From positions 3,727,501-3,791,500 of the forward strand of contig NC_012491.1 of NCBI RefSeq assembly GCF_000010165.1: a stretch of 64,000 nt of DNA, read 5' to 3'. Position numbers and translations under genes: made by a program. Numbering within the stretch: position 1 is the first letter of the stretch; each line of letters starts with the position of its first letter. Shown piece after piece: positions 59,116-64,000 of the stretch. Below the pieces are notes generated by a model, which was not told the origin of the DNA, did not search any database, and saw nothing but the letters and a program-made list of their open reading frames with translations. Origin of the DNA: Brevibacillus brevis NBRC 100599 (GTDB lineage: Bacteria > Bacillota > Bacilli > Brevibacillales > Brevibacillaceae).

Positions 59116-60966
59116 TTATTTTACCGTTACTTCGATTTCCACTTCATAGCCTTTGTATTCAGCTGTAATAGTGGCCTTACCTTTCTTTTTAGCTTTTACC
59201 ACACCGCTGCTGGATACGGAAGCTACGGAAGTTTTATCGGACTTCCATTTAGCTTTCGTGCTGCTGATGTCATCGCCATCATAGGTGAGCGTAATCTTTT
59301 CGGAGTCACCCTTTTTCATGGAAATGCTTGTGTCATCTGCTTCCAGCTTGCCTGAGCTCTTGGAGCCAACTTTTACTTCAATTTCTACTTTTTCACCTTT
59401 ATACGTAGCTGTAATCGTTGCCGTACCGTTACCTTTTGCTGTAATTGTACCACTGCTGCTAACAGTTGCTACGGAAGATTTAGAAGTTTTCCAGGTTGCT
59501 TTTGAATTGCTAATGGTGTCGCCATCATATCTCAGTTTTACAGTTTCTTTCTCGCCTTTTTTCAAGGTGATTTTCGTTTCGTCTGCTTCCAGATCTCCTG
59601 AGGAGGAGCCATCGACAGTCACTTCAATTTCTACTTTTTCGCCTTTGTATTGAGCAGTAATGGTAGCTTTACCTTTACCTGTTGCTGTAATCGTACCAGA
59701 GCTGCTTACTGTTGCAACTGAGGATTTGGATGTGGACCAAGATGCATTCGAGTTGCTAATGGTGGAACCATCATATTTCAATGTTAATGTTTCTCTTTCC
59801 CCTTTTTTCAAAGAGATCGAGCTGTCGTTTACTTCCAGTTTACCGGAGTTGTTGTAATCGACCTTTACACGAATTTCGACCTTATCGCCCTTGTATGATG
59901 CTGTAATGGTAGCTGTTCCTTGGCCTTTTGCCGTAACGACACCATCATCAACTGTTGCCACGCTGGAGTTGGATGTTTTCCAAGTTGCTTTTGATCCAGA
60001 CAATTTATCATCATCATATCTTAGCTGAATCGTGTCTCTGTCGCCTTTTTTCAGGGAGATGCTGGTTTCATCTGCTTCCAGTTTACCAGAACTGTCTGTA
60101 TCTACGTAAACCTCAATTTCTACTTCGTAGCCTTTGTATTTTGCAGTGATCGTTGCTGTACCTTTGCTTTTAGCAGTAACGACACCATCATCGTTTACGG
60201 TTGCTACAGAGGACTTTGAAGTTTTCCAGGTTGCTTTTGAACCAGAAAGTTTATCGTCGTCATATGTCAACTTAATGGTTTCTTTATCGCCTTTTTCCAA
60301 TTTCAGTTTGGTAACATCTGCTTCCAGTTTACCGTCTGAATTTCCGCCGCCTTCAACATCAACGTGGATTTCTACCTCTTGGTCTTTGTAGCTCGCAGTA
60401 ATAACTGTGCTTCCTTCGCCTACACCTTTAATGTCACCATCGTCAACAGTTGCTACAGTTTTATCCGCGGTTTTCCAAGTTGCTTTTGATCCAGGGATAC
60501 TGCTGCCCGCAAATTTCAAACTAACGTTTGTCTTTTTACCTTTTTTAACAGAAACCTCTGTTTTCGTCGCTTCGAGAGTCTGCGCTCTGTCAACAGTCAC
60601 TCTAACTGTAGCGCGATAACCGTTGTATTTAGCAGTAACAACAGTCGTTCCTACTTTCTTACCGTACACAATCCCATTGCTAACAGAAGCGATGCTGGAG
60701 CTGCCAATTTCCCAATCAACCAATGCGTTATCGATAGGGCTGCCATTATAAGTAAGGCGAATGGTTTCTGTGTCTCCAATCGTGACGTTCAAAGAGCCTA
60801 CGCTTGCTTTCAACCCATTAGTACTTGCTACCATGCTATAAGCTTGAATAGATTGTGGTGTCGCAACTTGTGCAGAAGCAATGCCAGTAACTGAAAACTG
60901 AACAGTACAAATAGCTGCTACTGCTAAGGAGACGTTTTTCATTAGATTGTTCTTAATCTTTTTCAT
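59116..60966 (-). CDS. Secreted protein with seven Ig-like (BIG_2) repeats
   Basis: 616 residues from the ATG at 60966 (GGAGGTAAAAAAC). Signal peptide: basic KKIKNNLMKN then a hydrophobic core to A-S-A at about residue 32. Then seven ~80-residue repeats, each with L-E-A-D-x-T...KKGD, SKATWKT, SSVATV, G-TATITA-YKG and VEIEV. The last six are alike, the first diverged. No cell-wall sorting motif or catalytic domain. Likely an extracellular or surface adhesion/matrix protein. Repeats are also visible in DNA, so repeat number may vary. Confidence 0.92.
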   Translation of the reverse strand: MKKIKNNLMKNVSLAVAAICTVQFSVTGIASAQVATPQSIQAYSMVASTNGLKASVGSLNVTIGDTETIRLTYNGSPIDNALVDWEIGSSSIASVSNGIVYGKKVGTTVVTAKYNGYRATVRVTVDRAQTLEATKTEVSVKKGKKTNVSLKFAGSSIPGSKATWKTADKTVATVDDGDIKGVGEGSTVITASYKDQEVEIHVDVEGGGNSDGKLEADVTKLKLEKGDKETIKLTYDDDKLSGSKATWKTSKSSVATVNDDGVVTAKSKGTATITAKYKGYEVEIEVYVDTDSSGKLEADETSISLKKGDRDTIQLRYDDDKLSGSKATWKTSNSSVATVDDGVVTAKGQGTATITASYKGDKVEIRVKVDYNNSGKLEVNDSSISLKKGERETLTLKYDGSTISNSNASWSTSKSSVATVSSSGTITATGKGKATITAQYKGEKVEIEVTVDGSSSGDLEADETKITLKKGEKETVKLRYDGDTISNSKATWKTSKSSVATVSSSGTITAKGNGTATITATYKGEKVEIEVKVGSKSSGKLEADDTSISMKKGDSEKITLTYDGDDISSTKAKWKSDKTSVASVSSSGVVKAKKKGKATITAEYKGYEVEIEVTVK

Positions 60967-61301
60967 GTTTTTTACCTCCAAATTATTTCCTATACTTCTA
61001 TTGACGAATGAGATGGAAAAATGTCACACCAAATCAGCTTTTTTTTTGAAAAATATTTGTTTTTCTTTTAAACAACTGTTTATATCCCGGATTCATAAGC
61101 AAAATTGACACGAGTTATGGGCTTGTCTGTACGAATCGATCCTTTTCATCAAAAAAAATGCTTCCCAGCTTTTGAGCCGGAAAGCGGATATTGATGCTTG
61201 GAGGAGTTTCATCGCGTCGAGTACAGTACATAGTACGCTGGCTCTGCGACTGATGCTGTAGACGTATCCCCAATATATCCGTGGTCAAGAGCCCGTTTTT
61301 C
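60967..61301. other. Intergenic region between yraN and the Ig-repeat gene
   Basis: It holds a terminator for yraN (61151-61186) and the AT-rich promoter region of the Ig-repeat gene (61020-61100). No supported gene. Confidence 0.6.
61151..61186 (-). terminator. Terminator after yraN
   Basis: On the minus strand a G/C-rich stem (GCTTTCCGGCT ... GCTGGGAAGC, imperfect) is followed by eight T. Confidence 0.7.
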
Positions 61302-61679
61302 CTAGAAAGCACTCTCATAATGCTCAATGACAGGCTTCATGAAGTCTTCACCTTGCGTTGATGCACCGGTGTAAATTGCGATGACATCAAAACGAAAGGA
61401 CGGGATTGGCTGTGCGCTTTTTTGCAAGTATTCGAGGGCAAGCTCACGCAGCTTCTGTTTCTTCTTCCAAGTAATGGACTCGCCTGCCGTTCCAAAAGAT
61501 TGGCTTCTCCTCGTTCGAACCTCAATGAAAACCAAGCATTTTCCGTCTAGAGCAATCAAATCCATTTCCCCACGTTTTGTTCGAACATTTCGCTCGACAA
61601 TGCGGAAACCCTTGTTCACTAAATATCCTTCTGCAAGCTGTTCTCCTCTTTGACCAAGAAGACGACGGCGATCACTCAT
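61302..61679 (-). CDS. yraN: YraN family (UPF0102) nuclease-like protein
   Basis: 125 residues; GGAGGAACCAAATA before the ATG. LGQRGEQLAEGYLVNKGFRIVERNVRTKRGEMDLIALDGKCLVFIEVRTRR carries the E-x(n)-D-x(n)-E-x-K/R restriction-like core of UPF0102 (GEMDLIA, FIEVR). The family is conserved beside rnhB; its substrate is unsettled. One base from the end of the ylqH-like gene. Confidence 0.94.
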   Translation of the reverse strand: MSDRRRLLGQRGEQLAEGYLVNKGFRIVERNVRTKRGEMDLIALDGKCLVFIEVRTRRSQSFGTAGESITWKKKQKLRELALEYLQKSAQPIPSFRFDVIAIYTGASTQGEDFMKPVIEHYESAF

Positions 61680-61969
61680 TATTTGGTTCCTCCGCCTTTA
61701 TCGATCCGATAGACAAAAGCAAGGATTTCTGCCACAACTTGATACAGCTCCGGCGGTATTTGTTGATCCAAATCCAGCTTGCCCAAAACCTCTACAAGTG
61801 ATGGATCCTCCTGTACCGGTATATCATGCTCCTTCGCTGTCTTCAGTATATTGTCAGCTACGTATCCTTTTCCTTTTGCCACGACCTTTGGCGCTTCCAT
61901 GGTACCCGCCTGATATTTTAGTGCAACTGCCTGTTTGCGTTTTTGCTCTGAAGGGGATGGCGGCATCAT
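61679..61969 (-). CDS. FlhB C-terminal-like protein (YlqH)
   Basis: 96 residues. KRKQAVALKYQAGTMEAPKVVAKGKGYVADNILKTAKEHDIPVQEDPSLVEVLGKLDLDQQIPPELYQVVAEILAFVY is the cytoplasmic FlhB/EscU domain, without the membrane part and with the NPTH-type site replaced. In Bacillales it lies between ylqG and yraN. Probably a flagellar export accessory protein. Overlaps the ylqG-like stop by 4 bases. Confidence 0.9.
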   Translation of the reverse strand: MMPPSPSEQKRKQAVALKYQAGTMEAPKVVAKGKGYVADNILKTAKEHDIPVQEDPSLVEVLGKLDLDQQIPPELYQVVAEILAFVYRIDKGGGTK

Positions 61970-63858
61970 ACGCGGAGGTCAACCCCTTTATAGTCAGCCA
62001 GGATGGGGCCTTTGGTTTGAATCGGACTTGTCGACTTCCCGCGCTCGGCCGGGACTGGCTGGACTCGCATAGCCGATAGATGGTAGCCAACGTCCTGTAA
62101 TTGGTCAGCAAAACGATCCTTGGCCCCTTGAATGAGTGCTTCCACCCATGGCGTATCGTTAAAAATTTGCAGGTTAACGATTCGATTCACGATGCTTACA
62201 TCAATCATCGTTGTCCCCATACCTTGGAGTTCCAAATGAAAGAAAAGACGACAGTTCTCCGGATCAAGCTGTCCAGAGCCTTTCTTTTTCGATTCGATTT
62301 GGACAAAAGCCGTCTCATCCCCTTCACCTTGGCGAATCGGAATTTGCATGACGATTTGAGACAAAGCTTGGTTAGAGGGCTGTACCATCATCAATTGTTG
62401 TCCGGTCACTTGTTGCAGCAGTTGATCTGCTGCTTCACGCAAGCCGGATGGCATTGCCTGAGCTGGCGCTTGACTGATTTGAAGCAAGAGGGATTTAACT
62501 GTATCCATCTGCTTTAATGAATGCGAATCGATCGCTCCCTGTGAAAATGCCTGGCCCATCAATTCTCTCTCGTGGGTTACGCCTAAATGACGAAACAATT
62601 CTGCAATCGGATTAGCAGCTGTGGCTCCATTCGCTGCACCAGCTGCTTGAGACATCATTTGTGGTACGACTTTTTGCCCCGCGTCGTTCACTACAGCCCT
62701 TTGCTCCGCCATCTGCTTGTTTTGGACGCGGTCCTGATTCATCTGTAATGACTGAGGAGTAGACAAGGACTCGTTTCGAGCAATCTTTGAATCGATGCTT
62801 GGACCACTGGTCTGGTTAGGCAGCAACTGATTACTCTTTCCGGTCATGGCGTTTTGTTGCGAGTCTACCTGTTTAGCGGCAGTGTTTGGTGTAGACACTG
62901 TCTCAGTAGGAACAGTTGATGAACCAAGTTGTGATGGCGTTGGTATGTTACTTGGAGCCACCATTGATGGTTGAGGCGATGTTTGAACTTGCGATGAAGG
63001 CTGACCGCTCTGCGTAGGCAGCGGCTGTGTCTGGTTTCCTCCAGTCGCATTCTGCGAAGCACCTTGATTGGGCTGATTTCCTTGTTGCATTTGTTTGACT
63101 GCCATTCCCTCATCTGCACCATCGTTGCCCGCGATAAGTATAGAGAGTCCCGTCAACTTTTCTTTTAACTGACTAACAAGCTGTTTGACATCTCCCGTTG
63201 CTGCATTAGCTTGTCCGGGGACCTGCTGTGATTGGCTTTGAGGCACCTGCCCTGTCATCTGTGAAGGTTGGCCCTCCCCTTCTAAAAAGAGCGAGGCTTG
63301 CTGAAGCAGGTTTTGTATGAGCTGCCCCATTGGCTTGTCCGATAAAAAAGCTTTGAGTCCTGCGATTGTATCAGGGGTCAGTGGCAAATTTCGTTTCATG
63401 GCAGTCATGAATGCCTCAATCGTGGCATTGTCTACGCCTAATCGCCCAGCAACGGCTGAAAAAGCTTGTATGGTCTCCTTATTCACAGGAAGATTGGCAC
63501 CAAGCAGCGCTTGCATGATCGCTTTGTTCTCTTTTGTATCGGCAATCCCTAGTGATCGCATTAGCCCGTCTAGAGATGCGTCTTTGCCAGCTCCTTCACC
63601 GGCACTATCCAAAACCTTCAACGTGACGACACCTGTTGATGGCTGGACTTGCAGCCAAGCTTTTTGGCCCGGTTCCAGACTTGCCTCCATTTTAGCCTGA
63701 ACCTGCATTCCCCCGACTTGTACGAGCGCCATATTGTCCGGGTAATTCTTGATTACCGTGCCTTTAAACACTTGTCCGGGAGTAAGCTCAACCGGCTTCG
63801 GAGCGGATATGGGTGCTTTTTGCACGAATGATTGAATAAGTTGCGACGGGGAAAACAT
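61966..63858 (-). CDS. YlqG-like protein (flagellar hook-length-control-like)
   Basis: 630 residues; AGGAGGAGGATCTGC before the ATG. Domains: N-terminal ~80 residues beta-rich (LTPGQVFKGTVIKNYPDNMALVQVGG), a helical stretch, a ~200-residue Gln/Ser/Pro-rich linker (low complexity), and a C-terminal beta domain (~500-610: LQGMGTTMIDVSIVNRIVNLQIF, DVGYHLSAMRVQ). This is the FliK-like layout of YlqG. It pairs with the adjacent FlhB-like gene, as FliK pairs with FlhB. Confidence 0.85.
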   Translation of the reverse strand: MFSPSQLIQSFVQKAPISAPKPVELTPGQVFKGTVIKNYPDNMALVQVGGMQVQAKMEASLEPGQKAWLQVQPSTGVVTLKVLDSAGEGAGKDASLDGLMRSLGIADTKENKAIMQALLGANLPVNKETIQAFSAVAGRLGVDNATIEAFMTAMKRNLPLTPDTIAGLKAFLSDKPMGQLIQNLLQQASLFLEGEGQPSQMTGQVPQSQSQQVPGQANAATGDVKQLVSQLKEKLTGLSILIAGNDGADEGMAVKQMQQGNQPNQGASQNATGGNQTQPLPTQSGQPSSQVQTSPQPSMVAPSNIPTPSQLGSSTVPTETVSTPNTAAKQVDSQQNAMTGKSNQLLPNQTSGPSIDSKIARNESLSTPQSLQMNQDRVQNKQMAEQRAVVNDAGQKVVPQMMSQAAGAANGATAANPIAELFRHLGVTHERELMGQAFSQGAIDSHSLKQMDTVKSLLLQISQAPAQAMPSGLREAADQLLQQVTGQQLMMVQPSNQALSQIVMQIPIRQGEGDETAFVQIESKKKGSGQLDPENCRLFFHLELQGMGTTMIDVSIVNRIVNLQIFNDTPWVEALIQGAKDRFADQLQDVGYHLSAMRVQPVPAERGKSTSPIQTKGPILADYKGVDLRV

Positions 63859-63898
63859 GCAGATCCTCCTCCTGTAGCTTGTATGTAACTAGCACTTG

Positions 63899-64000
63899 TT
63901 AGGCGTGTTCTTTTACACCAGTAAAAGTCTTGCGATGAATCGGTGTAGGTCCAAATCGAGAGATTGCTGCCAGATGCTCTGGGGTGCCGTAGCCTGCGTG
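63899..64000 (-). CDS. rnhB: Ribonuclease HII, C-terminus only
   Basis: On the minus strand the frame entering at 64000 reads [20 protein letters not shown], then [11 protein letters not shown] and stops at 63899. It is the conserved end of RNase HII (GYGT-EHL...GPTPIHR). The rest lies to the right of the window. RNase HII removes ribonucleotides from DNA. Order rnhB - ylqG is standard for Bacillales. Confidence 0.9.
   Translation of the reverse strand, partial: HAGYGTPEHLAAISRFGPTPIHRKTFTGVKEHA

Noticed and set aside
59116-60600. Regular repeats as a possible CRISPR array
   Set aside because: Units of about 240 bases encode Ig-like protein domains in frame; no short repeat/spacer pattern.
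1-64000. tRNA or rRNA genes
   Set aside because: No cloverleaf with a typical T-arm or CCA-type 3' end was noticed by eye; not an exhaustive search.

Overview
The window looks like the chromosome of a Gram-positive Bacillales bacterium, probably Brevibacillus or a close relative. I judge this from gene content: strong GGAGG ribosome sites, a PBSX/skin-like contractile prophage, and the host order rnhB - ylqG-like - ylqH-like - yraN at the right end. No database search was possible.

Layout. (1) 1-44.4 kb is most of a myovirus-type prophage, 'prophage A'. Read right to left on the minus strand it runs early genes, replication and recombination, late regulator (ArpU type), terminase, portal, capsid, then tail sheath, tube, chaperone and tape measure. 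Baseplate, lysis genes and the left attachment site lie beyond position 1. Plus-strand accessory genes interrupt it: a signal peptidase, an McrB-N/HNH restriction protein and small membrane proteins. More accessory genes sit between the late regulator and terminase: a PIN-like protein, a ParB/methyltransferase, a DUF4145 protein and membrane proteins. (2) 33.5-44.4 kb is its lysogeny end: Cro-like/repressor pair, a two-gene HEPN-like + Mrr-like operon, a SIR2-NB-ARC-TPR protein, an ImmA-like peptidase, and a large serine recombinase that runs straight into comM. The phage is inserted in comM, and only the comM 5' half (44386-45459) is in the window. (3) 45.7-55.4 kb is the lysogeny end of a related, decayed prophage, 'prophage B'. 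It has the same architecture with different cargo: repressor, PARIS (ariA/ariB), a NACHT NTPase, a DUF2716-like gene, then frameshifted ImmA and recombinase genes and a relic of comM. Its defence genes are intact while its cro, immA and integrase copies are broken. (4) 55.4-59.1 kb holds small, partly broken genes together with KptA, NADAR and an RlaP/YcgL-like nucleotidyltransferase, families linked to RNA repair and ADP-ribose metabolism. (5) 59.1-64 kb is a secreted protein with seven Ig-like repeats, then yraN, ylqH-like, ylqG-like and the end of rnhB.

How it works together. In both prophage ends the interval between the immunity repressor and ImmA/integrase carries a plus-strand two-gene operon, a bidirectional terminator and a minus-strand STAND NTPase. 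This interval therefore looks like a cassette site for anti-phage genes. The best candidate for an undescribed system is the pair at 35138-38055: a protein with an R-x4-H HEPN motif, translationally coupled to a PD-(D/E)xK Mrr-like nuclease. Other points include a programmed -1 frameshift in the tail chaperone gene and a phage-encoded Prp protease next to capsid and scaffold proteins that carry matching N-terminal tags. There are also gene-breaking duplications and frameshifts, and a set of short plus-strand hairpin units in the gaps of the minus-strand operons.
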